DNA of 64,000 bases from an uncultured Ruminococcus sp. (GTDB lineage Bacteria > Bacillota > Clostridia > Oscillospirales > Ruminococcaceae): NCBI GenBank assembly GCA_900543145.1, contig UQPZ01000002.1, positions 62,001 through 126,000 of the forward strand, in the 5' to 3' direction. The position numbers were made by a program, and so were the translations under genes. Every line of letters begins with the position of its first letter. Within the stretch, counting starts at the first letter, position 1. Below are positions 41,036-50,534 of the stretch, piece after piece. The notes under the pieces are model-generated. The model did not search any database. It saw only the letters and a program-made list of their open reading frames with translations, and was not told where the DNA came from.

Positions 41036-42142
41036 ATGAAGCTATTATGCAATAAGCAGTCAATATATGAAGCTGTGACCAACGTTTCAAAAGCCGTCAG
41101 CGAACGCTGCGCAATGCCTTCTCTTGAGGGCATAAAGCTTAAACTTGAAAATTCGCTTCTTGAGCTTACCGGCTACGACCTTGAAATCGGAATAAGAACT
41201 GCTATTTCAGTAAGCTCTGACGATAAAGGTGAATTTATTTTAAACGCAAGACTTTTTAGCGAAATGATAAAGAAAATGCCTGAAGACGAAATTCTTATGG
41301 ATGTAAACGAAAATATGCAGGTAACTCTTTCAAGCGGAGTTACTACCTATAACCTATCAGCTCTTTCAGCGGACGATTACCCTGAGCTGCCCGGAAAGGA
41401 AGCCTCTGAGGAAATACCTGTTCCTCAAACCGCTCTTAAAAGTATGATAAATCAGACTATCTTTGCGGTTTCACAGTCTGATATAAAACCTATACTTAAA
41501 GGCGAGCTTTTTGAGATAAACGGAGGCGTATTTAACCTTGCGGCTATTGACGGCTATAGGCTTGCGGTTAGAACTGAAAATATAAAATTCAGCGGTGAAA
41601 AGAAATTTGTAGTTCCGTCAAAAACTCTTTCCGAGGTTTCAAAGCTTCTCAGTGATAATGATGAGGATACCTGCAATATCTTTGTTTCTCCTAAGCATAT
41701 TATTTTTGAGATAAACGGCTATCTTGTTTATTCCAGACTTCTTGAAGGAGAGTTTCACCCATATAAGAGCGCTATACCTCAGACAAGCACTACTGAAGTA
41801 ATAGCCGACAGAAGAGAGCTTATCCAGACTCTCGAAAGAGCAGTGCTTCTTATAAATGAAAGAGCGCCGAGTCCGGTAAGATGCTATTTTGAAAACGGAC
41901 TGCTTAAAATAAAATGCTCAACCTCGATCGGAAGAATATCAGACGAAATAAAAGTCGATATGTCAGGTCCGGTAATTGAGATAGGCTTTAAGTGCAAGTA
42001 TCTTCTTGATCCGCTTAAAGCTGTAAGCGACGATAAGGTAAAGCTTCAGATGAGCGGAAGCCTGCTGCCTATGAAGATAGTTCCGGTAAACGGAGAGGAG
42101 TATACCTTCCTTGTTCTGCCTGTTCGTCTTTCCAAGGACTGA
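41036..42142 (+). CDS. dnaN: DNA polymerase III beta sliding clamp
   Basis: 368 residues, three clamp folds. MKLLCNKQSIYEAVTNVSKAVSERCAMPSLEGIKL starts the first, and the C-terminal PVNGEEYTFLVLPVRL matches the family. The MPxRL-like end (LPVRLSKD) lies at the clamp's partner-binding pocket. It is the first gene after oriC and the second of the dnaA operon order. SD AAAGGA is 8 nt upstream. Confidence 0.97.
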   Translation: MKLLCNKQSIYEAVTNVSKAVSERCAMPSLEGIKLKLENSLLELTGYDLEIGIRTAISVSSDDKGEFILNARLFSEMIKKMPEDEILMDVNENMQVTLSSGVTTYNLSALSADDYPELPGKEASEEIPVPQTALKSMINQTIFAVSQSDIKPILKGELFEINGGVFNLAAIDGYRLAVRTENIKFSGEKKFVVPSKTLSEVSKLLSDNDEDTCNIFVSPKHIIFEINGYLVYSRLLEGEFHPYKSAIPQTSTTEVIADRRELIQTLERAVLLINERAPSPVRCYFENGLLKIKCSTSIGRISDEIKVDMSGPVIEIGFKCKYLLDPLKAVSDDKVKLQMSGSLLPMKIVPVNGEEYTFLVLPVRLSKD

Positions 42143-42157
42143 TAAAGAGGATAATAT

Positions 42158-42382
42158 ATGAATTATAAAGAAGTTAAAGTAAAGATAAATACCGAATATA
42201 TAAAGCTTGATTCCCTGCTGAAATTTGCGGGACTTACCGAAACCGGAGGAACTGCAAAGGAAATTATAGGGGAGGAAAGAATAAAATTCAACGGTGAGCT
42301 TTGTACAATGAGAGGAAAAAAGGTTAGAAAAGGCGACAGGATACAAATCGACGAAATTTCAACTGAGATCGTGGTAGAATAA
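42158..42382 (+). CDS. yaaA: S4 RNA-binding domain protein YaaA
   Basis: 74 residues with an S4 fold: IKLDSLLKFAGLTETGGTAKEIIGEERIKFNGE, then MRGKKVRKGDRIQIDE. Its place between dnaN and recF, with the stop overlapping the recF start (TAATG), is conserved in Firmicutes. It probably binds rRNA or stalled ribosomes; a precise role is not settled. Confidence 0.93.
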   Translation: MNYKEVKVKINTEYIKLDSLLKFAGLTETGGTAKEIIGEERIKFNGELCTMRGKKVRKGDRIQIDEISTEIVVE

Positions 42383-43500
42383 TGCATATTACAAGGCTTT
42401 GCGTCAACGGCTTCAAGAATTTAAAGAATATTGAAATATATCCTCACAGCTCCCTTAATATTTTTTGCGGTAATAATGCTCAGGGAAAGACCAATCTTAT
42501 AGAGGCAGTCTGGCTCTGCAGCGGAGTAAAAAGCTTTCGCGGAACAAAGGATAAGGGAATGATAGATATAAACGGCGATTCTATGAGAATAGAACTTAGC
42601 TTCAAAAATAAAATAAGGGAGCAAACGATAGCTTATAATATGGCAAGACCTAACGTTAAGGAAAAGAACTGTCTTTTAAACGGAGTAAAGCTTAAAGCTC
42701 CCTCAAAGCTTTTCGGAAATCTTGAATGTGTAGTATTTACACCGGAGGATCTTGAGCTTTCTAAGGGTTCTCCCGAAAATCGCAGGCAGTTTCTCGATCT
42801 TTCGGTATCACAGATAAAAATTTCATACAGCTCTGTAATATCAAAATATGATCAGATTATAGATCAGCGCAATATGCTGCTGAAAAATATAGCGTCAGGC
42901 AGATCTGTAAAGGACGAGCTTGAGGTATGGGATATTCAGCTTGCCAGAATGGGAGCATATATATCGCTTTTAAGATATAATTATTCAAAAAAGCTCAGCG
43001 CTTTGGCGTCTGTTCTTTATAATGAAATATCGGGAGGAAAAGAAAAGCTTGAGCTGGAATATTCCTCTACAGTATTTGAAAGTCTGGAAGGAAGACAGGA
43101 TTATAAAAACGATCTTTCAGAAGAATATCTCAAATGTCTTGAAAAAAACAGACAGGAGGATATAAGAGCCGGTTTTACCCAAAAGGGGATACACCGTGAC
43201 GATCTTTGCGGATTTATAAACGGTCTTTCCGTAAGAGATTTTGCTTCTCAGGGTCAGCATCGTTCAGCGGCTCTTGTAATGAAGCTTGCTCAGGCATATA
43301 TCCTTATGGAGGAAACAGGGGAAGCGCCCTGTATTCTTCTTGATGACGTTTTAAGCGAGCTTGATCCTTCAAGACAGGATTTTGTAGTTTCTAAAATAAA
43401 CGATATGCAGGTATTTATAACCTGCTGCGACGATTTCGTTCCCTTTGAGGGAAAACGCGGAAAGCTTTACAGGATAAAAAACGGAAGAATAATTAGCTGA
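42382..43500 (+). CDS. recF: DNA replication and repair protein RecF
   Basis: 372 residues, an SMC-like ATPase that loads RecA at gaps. Walker A is GNNAQGKTN, the signature region is FASQGQHRSAALVMKLAQAY, and Walker B is ILLDDVLSELD. The N-terminus MHITRLCVNGFKNLKNIEI is typical. The start overlaps the yaaA stop by one base, implying coupled translation. Confidence 0.97.
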   Translation: MHITRLCVNGFKNLKNIEIYPHSSLNIFCGNNAQGKTNLIEAVWLCSGVKSFRGTKDKGMIDINGDSMRIELSFKNKIREQTIAYNMARPNVKEKNCLLNGVKLKAPSKLFGNLECVVFTPEDLELSKGSPENRRQFLDLSVSQIKISYSSVISKYDQIIDQRNMLLKNIASGRSVKDELEVWDIQLARMGAYISLLRYNYSKKLSALASVLYNEISGGKEKLELEYSSTVFESLEGRQDYKNDLSEEYLKCLEKNRQEDIRAGFTQKGIHRDDLCGFINGLSVRDFASQGQHRSAALVMKLAQAYILMEETGEAPCILLDDVLSELDPSRQDFVVSKINDMQVFITCCDDFVPFEGKRGKLYRIKNGRIIS

Positions 43501-43525
43501 GAAAGCTGAATGAAAGGAAATAATA

Positions 43526-43798
43526 ATGTTTCTCCATCTGGGCGGCAATCATATTATTAATACAAAAGAACTTATAGGTATCTTTGATATTGAAAATACT
43601 TCGGTCTCTAAAATAACCAAGGATTTTCTCAGTACCGCTTCAAAAAAGAAAAGGGTAGTGAACTGCTCCTATGAAATGCCCAAAAGCTTTGCGGTATGTC
43701 TTGATAATGACCTTACCGAAACTGTCTATATAAGCCAGCTTTCCTGTGCGACGCTTCTGAAAAGAAACCTGAAGCAGCTTACTGACGGAGTAGGATGA
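43526..43798 (+). CDS. remB: RemB-like (DUF370 family) regulator
   Basis: 90 residues: MFLHLGGNHIINTKELIGIFDIENT is the start of the extracellular-matrix regulator RemA/RemB family (YaaB in B. subtilis), and its recF-gyrB position matches. RemA relatives form DNA-wrapping rings; RemB of B. subtilis regulates matrix genes. SD AAAGGA is 8 nt upstream. Confidence 0.88.
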   Translation: MFLHLGGNHIINTKELIGIFDIENTSVSKITKDFLSTASKKKRVVNCSYEMPKSFAVCLDNDLTETVYISQLSCATLLKRNLKQLTDGVG

Positions 43799-43873
43799 TA
43801 AAAGCAATAAATTTCTGATAAAGCCTGAATAACAGTTTAAATATACTGTTGACTAATAAAAGGAGGTTATTTT

Positions 43874-45835
43874 TTGGATAACATCGAAATTGAAAACGAA
43901 AGCGTTTCTCAGGTAGATAAAAACGTAAACTATGACGAAAGTCAGATACAGGTACTTGAGGGTCTTGAAGCGGTTAGAAAAAGACCGGGTATGTATATAG
44001 GCTCTACCGGTCCAAAAGGACTTCATCACCTTGTTTATGAGATAGTTACAAACTCTATCGACGAAGCTCTTGCAGGATATTGTACCCAGATCAATGTTGA
44101 AATACTTCCTGATAATATTATAAGAGTAACTGATAACGGAAGAGGAATACCGACGGGAATACATGCTAAGGAGGGTATTTCCGCTGCTACCGTAGTTTAT
44201 ACTATACTTCATGCAGGAGGAAAATTCGGCGGCGGCGGCTATAAGGTCGCAGGCGGACTTCACGGAGTCGGAGCTTCTGTTGTAAACGCCCTTTCCGAAT
44301 GGCTTGAGCTTGAGATAAAAGACGGAAGCAATGTTCATTTTCAGCGCTTTGAAAGAGGTCATTACAGCGAAGAAATGAAGATAACAGGCGAAACCTCAGA
44401 AACGGGAACAAAGGTTACCTTTAAGGCAGACAGAGAGATATTTGAGCAGACAGTGGAATATGATTATGATACTCTGCTTAAAATGCTAAGGGAACAGGCG
44501 TTTTTAAATGCCGGAGTTAAAATAGTTTTCGAGGATAAGAGAACCGATGAATATAAGGGCGAGGTGCTTCATTACGAGGGCGGAATAAGACAGTTCGTCG
44601 AGCATATACATAAGACCCGCGGGCTTGAAGCAATAACGCCTCAGGTAATATATATTTCAGGAATAAAAGACGATATAACCGCTGAGATCGCATTTCAGTA
44701 CAACGATTCATATAACGAACTTGTGCTTTCCTTTGCTAATAACGTTCATACTCCCGACGGAGGAACTCATGAAATAGGCTTTAAGAACGCTCTTACGAAA
44801 ATCCTCAACGAATACGGAAGAAAATTCAATCTTCTCAAGGACGGAGATAAGCTTATGGGCGAGGACGTCCGTGAGGGAATAACCGCTGTAGTGTCGGTAA
44901 AACTTACTAACTGCGAATTTGAGGGTCAGACTAAGGGACGGCTCGGAAATCCTGAGGTACGTCCGCTCGTTGATAAGATAGTGAGCGATAAGCTTATGGA
45001 TTATCTTGAGGAAAATCCTACAGTAGCAAGGTCTATATTCGATAAATCGATTCAGGCGCAGAGGGCAAGGGAAGCCGCTAAAAAAGCAAGAGAGCTTACA
45101 AGAAGAAAATCAGCGCTTGAATCCTCGTCGCTGCCCGGAAAGCTTGCCGACTGCTCAGAAAAAGATCCTGCTAATACTGAAATATATATCGTCGAGGGAG
45201 ATTCGGCGGGAGGTTCGGCAAAGGAAGGAAGAGACAGAAAGTTTCAGGCTATTCTTCCTCTCTGGGGAAAAATGCTCAACGTTGAAAAAGCCAGAATTGA
45301 TAAGGTTTACGGCAACGAAAAGCTTATGCCTGTAGTTACCGCTCTGGGAACATCTATAGGCGGAGATTTTGATATTTCAAGACTGCGTTACGGAAAAGTA
45401 ATTATAATGGCAGATGCCGATGTTGACGGTTCTCATATTAGAACGCTCCTGCTTACTTTCTTTTTCCGTTATATGCGGCCTCTTATAGAAGAGGAGCACG
45501 TTTATATCGCTCAGCCTCCACTGTTTAAGGTTTACAGGGGAAAACAGGTGCGCTATGCCTTTTCCGATGAGGAAAGAAATCAGTATATTTCAGAGCTTTC
45601 AGGTGAAAGCGGACTAAAGGTAGACGTTCAGCGCTATAAGGGTCTTGGTGAAATGGATCCCGAGCAGCTGTGGGAAACTACAATGAACCCTGATTCCAGA
45701 ACAATGATAAAGGTAACAATGGAGGACGCTGTAAAGGCGGACGAGATATTTACTATACTTATGGGCGATAAGGTTTCTCCGAGAAGAGATTTTATTGAGA
45801 AGAACGCTCAGTATGTAAAGGAGCTTGACGTTTAA
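43874..45835 (+). CDS. gyrB: DNA gyrase subunit B
   Basis: 653 residues from a TTG start with AGGAGG 7 nt upstream. GHKL ATPase motifs: IVTNSIDEALAGYC with the catalytic Glu, VTDNGRGIPTG and GGLHGVGASVVNAL. The TOPRIM domain has IVEGDSAGGSAKEGRDRKFQ and MADADVDGSHIRTLLL. The C-terminus (RYKGLGEMDPEQLWETTMNP) is standard. With GyrA it introduces negative supercoils. Confidence 0.98.
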   Translation: MDNIEIENESVSQVDKNVNYDESQIQVLEGLEAVRKRPGMYIGSTGPKGLHHLVYEIVTNSIDEALAGYCTQINVEILPDNIIRVTDNGRGIPTGIHAKEGISAATVVYTILHAGGKFGGGGYKVAGGLHGVGASVVNALSEWLELEIKDGSNVHFQRFERGHYSEEMKITGETSETGTKVTFKADREIFEQTVEYDYDTLLKMLREQAFLNAGVKIVFEDKRTDEYKGEVLHYEGGIRQFVEHIHKTRGLEAITPQVIYISGIKDDITAEIAFQYNDSYNELVLSFANNVHTPDGGTHEIGFKNALTKILNEYGRKFNLLKDGDKLMGEDVREGITAVVSVKLTNCEFEGQTKGRLGNPEVRPLVDKIVSDKLMDYLEENPTVARSIFDKSIQAQRAREAAKKARELTRRKSALESSSLPGKLADCSEKDPANTEIYIVEGDSAGGSAKEGRDRKFQAILPLWGKMLNVEKARIDKVYGNEKLMPVVTALGTSIGGDFDISRLRYGKVIIMADADVDGSHIRTLLLTFFFRYMRPLIEEEHVYIAQPPLFKVYRGKQVRYAFSDEERNQYISELSGESGLKVDVQRYKGLGEMDPEQLWETTMNPDSRTMIKVTMEDAVKADEIFTILMGDKVSPRRDFIEKNAQYVKELDV

Positions 45836-45863
45836 TAAGACCTTGATAACAGGAGGAAGATGA

Positions 45864-46487
45864 ATGGACAGCGAAAATATCCTTCCGGCAGGTTCAGAAG
45901 ATAATGATGCTTCAAACCAAACGGAATATGAAATATCAGCGAATGAACCTGACCTATCATTTGAATTTAATGTAAAAAATGATGAAGAGGGCGAAGCGTT
46001 TCTGGCTTATCAGAAAAAATATGTCTATAAGAAAAATTGGATAAAAACAATAGGCTTTTCTTTGCTGGGCATAGGCCTTGCAGTTTCCGCATGGCGTGAT
46101 CCGGATATAATAATGAATTTTATTTTGCTTGGAGTATGTGCGGCGGCGGTAGCGGCTATCTGGTTCAATACTAAAAAGATACGGTCTTCCCTGCTTGAAG
46201 CACTGAAAATGCTGGAGGATGACAGATATATTTTTTCATTGTACAAAGATAAGTTTACTATCGAAACAATAATCTCCGAGGAGGAAAAAAACTCGGAGGA
46301 TTTTCAGCCGATCCCGCCTAGGACAGTTGAATTTGCTGAGGGCGGTATAGATGTGCTTGAAAAGGATAATATGTTCATTATTATTCTGAAAAAAGATACT
46401 ATATATGTGCTTCCTAAAAGATGCATGACCGATAAACAGATTGAAATTATAAAACAGAGCTTTGAGCCGTATTTTCCCGAGAAATAA
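45864..46487 (+). CDS. YcxB-like membrane protein
   Basis: 207 residues: an acidic, disordered N-terminal region of about 55 residues, two close membrane helices (WIKTIGFSLLGIGLAVSAW and FILLGVCAAAVAAIWF), and a soluble beta-rich domain. The end, MFIIILKKDTIYVLPKRCMTDKQIEIIKQSF, matches the YcxB-like domain (YvLPkr.f). The function is not known. It is inserted between gyrB and gyrA, which are usually adjacent, and shares their orientation and strong SD (AGGAGG). Confidence 0.75.
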   Translation: MDSENILPAGSEDNDASNQTEYEISANEPDLSFEFNVKNDEEGEAFLAYQKKYVYKKNWIKTIGFSLLGIGLAVSAWRDPDIIMNFILLGVCAAAVAAIWFNTKKIRSSLLEALKMLEDDRYIFSLYKDKFTIETIISEEEKNSEDFQPIPPRTVEFAEGGIDVLEKDNMFIIILKKDTIYVLPKRCMTDKQIEIIKQSFEPYFPEK

Positions 46488-46528
46488 AATTCGTTTTCGG
46501 TCATATCAGTAAGAAAGAGAGTGATAAT

Positions 46529-49069
46529 TTGTTTAGCGATAATTCAAACGTTATCAGCAGCGACGTTGAAAATATAATGAAAGAATCGTTTTTGCAGTAT
46601 TCAATGGCAGTAATAGTATCAAGAGCCCTGCCTGACGTTAGGGACGGATTAAAGCCCGTTCACAGAAGAATACTTTATACTATGTATGAAAACGGACTGT
46701 ATCCCGATAAGGCATACCGTAAGTGCGCCGATACCGTAGGATCGGTACTCGGACGCTATCATCCGCACGGCGACGCTTCCGTTTACGACGCTCTGGTAAG
46801 AATGGCGCAAAGTTTTTCACTGCGTTATCCTATGGTTGACGGTCACGGAAACTTCGGTTCTGTGGACGGAGATCCTCCGGCTGCATACCGTTATACCGAA
46901 GCTAAGATGGCAAAAATGTCGCTTCATATGCTTACTGATATCAATAAGGAAACCGTTGATTTTCAGTCCAACTATGATGACAGGCTTAAAGAGCCTCAGG
47001 TGCTTCCCTCCCGTTTTCCGAATCTGCTGTGCAACGGATCTACAGGAATAGCTGTCGGAATGGCAACTAATATACCTCCTCATAATCTGAACGAGGTAAT
47101 AGACGGTCTGAAACTGCTTGTAAAAAATCCCGACTGTACGCTGGACGAGCTAATGGAGTTTATAAAAGGCCCTGATTTCCCGACAGGCGGAATTATAATG
47201 GGAAGAGCAGGTATAAGAGCTGCATACGGTACGGGAAGAGGTAAAATAACCCTCAGAGCAAATACCTCAATTGAAGAAATAAAGGGCAGAAACTGTATTA
47301 TTGTTAATGAAATACCCTATATGGTAAATAAGGCAAGGCTTGTAGAAGCGATAGCCGGTCTTGTAAAAGATAAGCGTGTAGACGGTATTCACGATCTCCG
47401 AGATGAGTCCGACCGCCGGGGAATGAGAATAGTAATAGAGCTGAAAAAGGACGCTATCCCTCAGGTAGTGCTGAATAAGCTGTTTTCATATACTCAGCTT
47501 CAGGATACCGTAGGAGTCATAATGCTGGCTCTTGTAAACGGTATTCCTAAAATACTTACCCTTAAAGAATGTCTGGAGCAGTATCTTGATTTTCAGGTTG
47601 AGGTTATAAGAAGAAGAACGGAATATGATCTTAAAAAGGCTAAGGAAAGAGATCATATACTGAGAGGACTTGTTATTGCTCTTGATAATATCGACGAGGT
47701 AGTCGAAATAATGAAGACCTCAAAGAATATCCCTGAGGGTAAGCAAAGACTGAGTCAGCGCTTCGGTCTTACTGAGATTCAGGCTGACCATATTGCCAAT
47801 ATGACTTTGGGACGTCTTACAGGTATGGAGCGTCAAAAGATTATTGACGAATTAAAAGAAATTGAATTGAAGATAGCCGATTATGAGGATATTCTCGCAA
47901 ATAATGAAAGAGTTCTGAGTATAATTATTGAGGAGCTGGAGGCTATTCAGCAGAAGTTCGGCGATGACAGAAGAACTCAGATCGAAAACGTAAGCGGAGA
48001 GGTCGATATAGAGGATCTTATTCCCGTAGAGGACAGCGTTGTAACCTATACAAACAACGGCTATATCAAAAGAATGCCTGTTTCCGCATATAAAGCACAG
48101 AACCGCGGCGGCAGGGGCGTTAACGGAATGAAGCAGCGTGAGGACGATTTTATTGAGGAAATGTACCTCTGCTCAACTCACGACCATATTCTCTTTATTT
48201 CCAATAAGGGAATAATGTACAGGCTTAAATGCTATGAGCTTCCTGAAGGCTCTAAGGCGTCAAGAGGACTTAATATAGTAAATATTCTGCCGTTGGGAGA
48301 AAATGAAAAGATAGCCGCAATGATAAAGACCTCCGATTTCGACGAGGGAAAAAATATCGTTATGGTTACCAAGAACGGCAGAATAAAGCGTACTCCCCTT
48401 TCCTCATATAAAAACGTCCGCAAAAACGGTCTTATTGCAATAGGTCTTGACGAGGGCGACGAAATAGCAGGAGTAAGAATGACAATGGGTGAAAATCAGC
48501 TTATTATAGCTACTCATAACGGTATGGCTATACGCATAGACGAAAACTGCATAAGAAAAATGTCCCGTTCCGCACACGGCGTAAAGGCTATAAAGCTTCG
48601 AGAGAGCGACTATGTAGTTTCAATGGCTAGAGTAAGAGAAAATGCAGCTGTTCTTACTGTTTCCGATAAGGGTCTCGGCAGGCGCTCCGCTCTTGATTCC
48701 TACAGAATACAGAACCGCGGCGGCTACGGAATGCTTAATTATAAGACCTCAGAGGAAAAAGGCTATGTCTGCGGAATAAAGGTCGTAGACGAAGCCGACG
48801 ATATAATAATGATCTCAAGCGACGGAATAGTTATAAGATTTAGGGCAGCAGATGTAAGAATAATGGGACGATATGCTACCGGAGTAAGGCTTATGAAGCT
48901 TTCCGAGGAGGACAGAGTAGTTACCTTTACCAGAGCTGAGCATGACGACAGCGCAGAAATAGCGGAGGTCGAACAGCCAAGCGAGGAAGAGCTTGAAGCC
49001 GAGCAGAAAGCAGCTGAAATTGAAGAAAGCGTAGAAGTTATTGAAGAAACCCCCGACCCCGAGGATTAA
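46529..49069 (+). CDS. gyrA: DNA gyrase subunit A
   Basis: 846 residues from a TTG start. The catalytic tyrosine is Tyr122 in AAYRYTEAKM, with numbering equal to E. coli. The quinolone-determining region reads HPHGDASVYDALVRMAQSFS: the usual Ser83 is Ala83, the next residue is Ser84, and Asp87 is kept. The C-terminal pinwheel repeats are visible (YIKRMPVSAYKAQNRGGRGV, RIKRTPLSSYKNVR, GLGRRSALDSYRIQNRGGYG). The GyrA-box glutamine-rich motif is represented by QNRGGRGV. An acidic tail closes the protein. Confidence 0.98.
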   Translation: MFSDNSNVISSDVENIMKESFLQYSMAVIVSRALPDVRDGLKPVHRRILYTMYENGLYPDKAYRKCADTVGSVLGRYHPHGDASVYDALVRMAQSFSLRYPMVDGHGNFGSVDGDPPAAYRYTEAKMAKMSLHMLTDINKETVDFQSNYDDRLKEPQVLPSRFPNLLCNGSTGIAVGMATNIPPHNLNEVIDGLKLLVKNPDCTLDELMEFIKGPDFPTGGIIMGRAGIRAAYGTGRGKITLRANTSIEEIKGRNCIIVNEIPYMVNKARLVEAIAGLVKDKRVDGIHDLRDESDRRGMRIVIELKKDAIPQVVLNKLFSYTQLQDTVGVIMLALVNGIPKILTLKECLEQYLDFQVEVIRRRTEYDLKKAKERDHILRGLVIALDNIDEVVEIMKTSKNIPEGKQRLSQRFGLTEIQADHIANMTLGRLTGMERQKIIDELKEIELKIADYEDILANNERVLSIIIEELEAIQQKFGDDRRTQIENVSGEVDIEDLIPVEDSVVTYTNNGYIKRMPVSAYKAQNRGGRGVNGMKQREDDFIEEMYLCSTHDHILFISNKGIMYRLKCYELPEGSKASRGLNIVNILPLGENEKIAAMIKTSDFDEGKNIVMVTKNGRIKRTPLSSYKNVRKNGLIAIGLDEGDEIAGVRMTMGENQLIIATHNGMAIRIDENCIRKMSRSAHGVKAIKLRESDYVVSMARVRENAAVLTVSDKGLGRRSALDSYRIQNRGGYGMLNYKTSEEKGYVCGIKVVDEADDIIMISSDGIVIRFRAADVRIMGRYATGVRLMKLSEEDRVVTFTRAEHDDSAEIAEVEQPSEEELEAEQKAAEIEESVEVIEETPDPED

Positions 49070-49085
49070 TATAAGTAAATAAGCT

Positions 49086-49122
49086 AAAAAAACAGCGCTG
49101 TAATTACAGCGCTGTTTTTTAA
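49086..49122 (+). terminator. Bidirectional terminator after gyrA
   Basis: AAAAAACAGCGCTGTAATTACAGCGCTGTTTTTT is a perfect hairpin with T-run on plus and A-run upstream, ending the dnaA-gyrA cluster. Confidence 0.93.
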
Positions 49123-49248
49123 TGAGCGGCAGCAGAAAACGGTGTTGATAAGTAAGACCGTAGATTTTTGCTGTAGCTTTCAATATAATATCAATTACTT
49201 TTATGTTCAATTAAAACGAGTTCCTACCCCTAGGCAGAAAAGACCAAC

Positions 49249-49299
49249 ATCAGGAGCGATAACGCGAATTGCGCCGTCCGCGCCAGGACCTAAGACTTT
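49249..49299 (-). repeat. Copy of the 3'-end GC-rich repeat, fused to the GH5 gene end
   Basis: On the minus strand the sequence after codons for VT reads AAAGTCTTAGGTCCTGGCGC, then GGACGGCGCAATTCGCG and ATCGCTCCTG. This matches the copies after mnmM and parB. The TAG inside it is the GH5 stop codon. The rest of 49123-49248 holds no gene. Confidence 0.8.
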
Positions 49300-50468
49300 G
49301 TTACTTCGTAGTTTTCACCGCTTACCGCCCTGTTCATAGCTTTAATAAGCTCCGGGTAGTTCCATTCGCAGGTCTCCCTGTTGAACTGCGCTCCGTCGTC
49401 CCACATAAACGGCGCAATTGAATTTTCATGGCAGAGCTTTGTAAACATTTCGCTGAAATATACTCCGCTTGCCTTGTCGTTCCAAATGCCTGTGCCGAAT
49501 TCTCCGATAATTACAGGAATACCCTTGTTTACAAAGTTGTCAGTCATGTTTTTGATCTTGCTTTCCATTACTCTGACTTCCTGAGAGCTTCCCCATTCGT
49601 TGTTGATATTGGTGGTGCAGAATTCCCAGGGCGTGTAGTAGTGAACCGAAACTATGCATTTTCCTGCCGGATCCTCAGGCATCTTGTACCTTTGGTCACA
49701 GGTCATCTCAACGTCAGTCCAGTAGCCTGCAATAAGCAGATGCCTCTGCGGATTGTTTCCTCCGCTCGCCCTTACCAGATCAACAAACTCCTGATTAAGC
49801 TTGTTAAGCGTTTCATAAGCGCCGTCCTTGTCCATGTCGTCAAAGCCAACCTCGTTCATTGATTCAAATATGAGTTTTTCGTCGTAATTTTCAAATCTGT
49901 CGCATATTTGATTCCAAATAGTCTTGTATTTTGAAAGCACACCGTCGTAGTCGGTGGAAGCGTTTCTTATCCAGGCTCCGAATTGAGGATCGCCGCCTCC
50001 GTCGTGATGTAGGTTTATAATTACATACATATCCAGTTCGTAAGCGTAGTCTACGACCTCCTGTACCCTGTCCATCCAGTCAGCGTCAATAGTGTAATCG
50101 TCGCTGAGATGATCTCTCCAGGTAATAGGAATACGGACTGAGTTGAAACCGTCCTCTTTAAGCGCTTCAAACATCTCCTTGGTAGTCTTTATATTTCCCC
50201 AAAGCGTTTCGTCGACTTTTTCAGCGCTTTCGTTGACCTGCCCGTCACCGTCACGGTCTGCATTGCATACGTCTAAACTGTTTCCCAGGTTCCAGCCTAA
50301 GGTCATTTCCTTAACAAGCTCCATTGAGGATATGTCCCTCATTTTTTCAGCAGCAGAACCGCTGTCTGTTCCGCTTGATGATGAGCCGTCTTTGCCGCAG
50401 CCGCTTAGTGAAGTGCAGAATACCGCTGCGCAAAGTAGAAAAGCCGCCGCTTTTGATCTTCTTATCAT
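49290..50468 (-). CDS. GH5 endoglucanase lipoprotein
   Basis: 392 residues. The lipoprotein signal ends LSGC (residue about 24), then a Ser/Gly linker. The GH5 barrel opens with MTLGWNLGNSLDV, followed by FNSVRIPITWRDHL and IINLHHDGGGDP. The acid/base Glu is in FESMNEVGFDD and the nucleophile Glu in PVIIGEFGTG. The insert CNADRDGDGQVNESAEKV resembles an EF-hand/dockerin-type calcium loop. It should cleave cellulose or mixed beta-glucan at the cell surface. The stop codon comes from the repeat element at the 3' end. Confidence 0.93.
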   Translation of the reverse strand: MIRRSKAAAFLLCAAVFCTSLSGCGKDGSSSSGTDSGSAAEKMRDISSMELVKEMTLGWNLGNSLDVCNADRDGDGQVNESAEKVDETLWGNIKTTKEMFEALKEDGFNSVRIPITWRDHLSDDYTIDADWMDRVQEVVDYAYELDMYVIINLHHDGGGDPQFGAWIRNASTDYDGVLSKYKTIWNQICDRFENYDEKLIFESMNEVGFDDMDKDGAYETLNKLNQEFVDLVRASGGNNPQRHLLIAGYWTDVEMTCDQRYKMPEDPAGKCIVSVHYYTPWEFCTTNINNEWGSSQEVRVMESKIKNMTDNFVNKGIPVIIGEFGTGIWNDKASGVYFSEMFTKLCHENSIAPFMWDDGAQFNRETCEWNYPELIKAMNRAVSGENYEVTKS

Positions 50469-50505
50469 AATTAAAGCTCCTTTTTATCAGTGTTTTTACA
50501 ATTTA

Positions 50506-50534
50506 ATTATGATACTATTCAAGGCTTATGTCAA
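50506..50534 (-). promoter_or_regulatory. Promoter of the GH5 gene
   Basis: TTGACA (50534-50529), 17-nt spacer, CATAAT (50511-50506) on the minus strand. The 330 bp beyond it (50535-50868) are A/T-rich with no gene; they contain GTTTACGTTAAC (50703-50714), a near-palindrome with a central CG. Confidence 0.8.
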
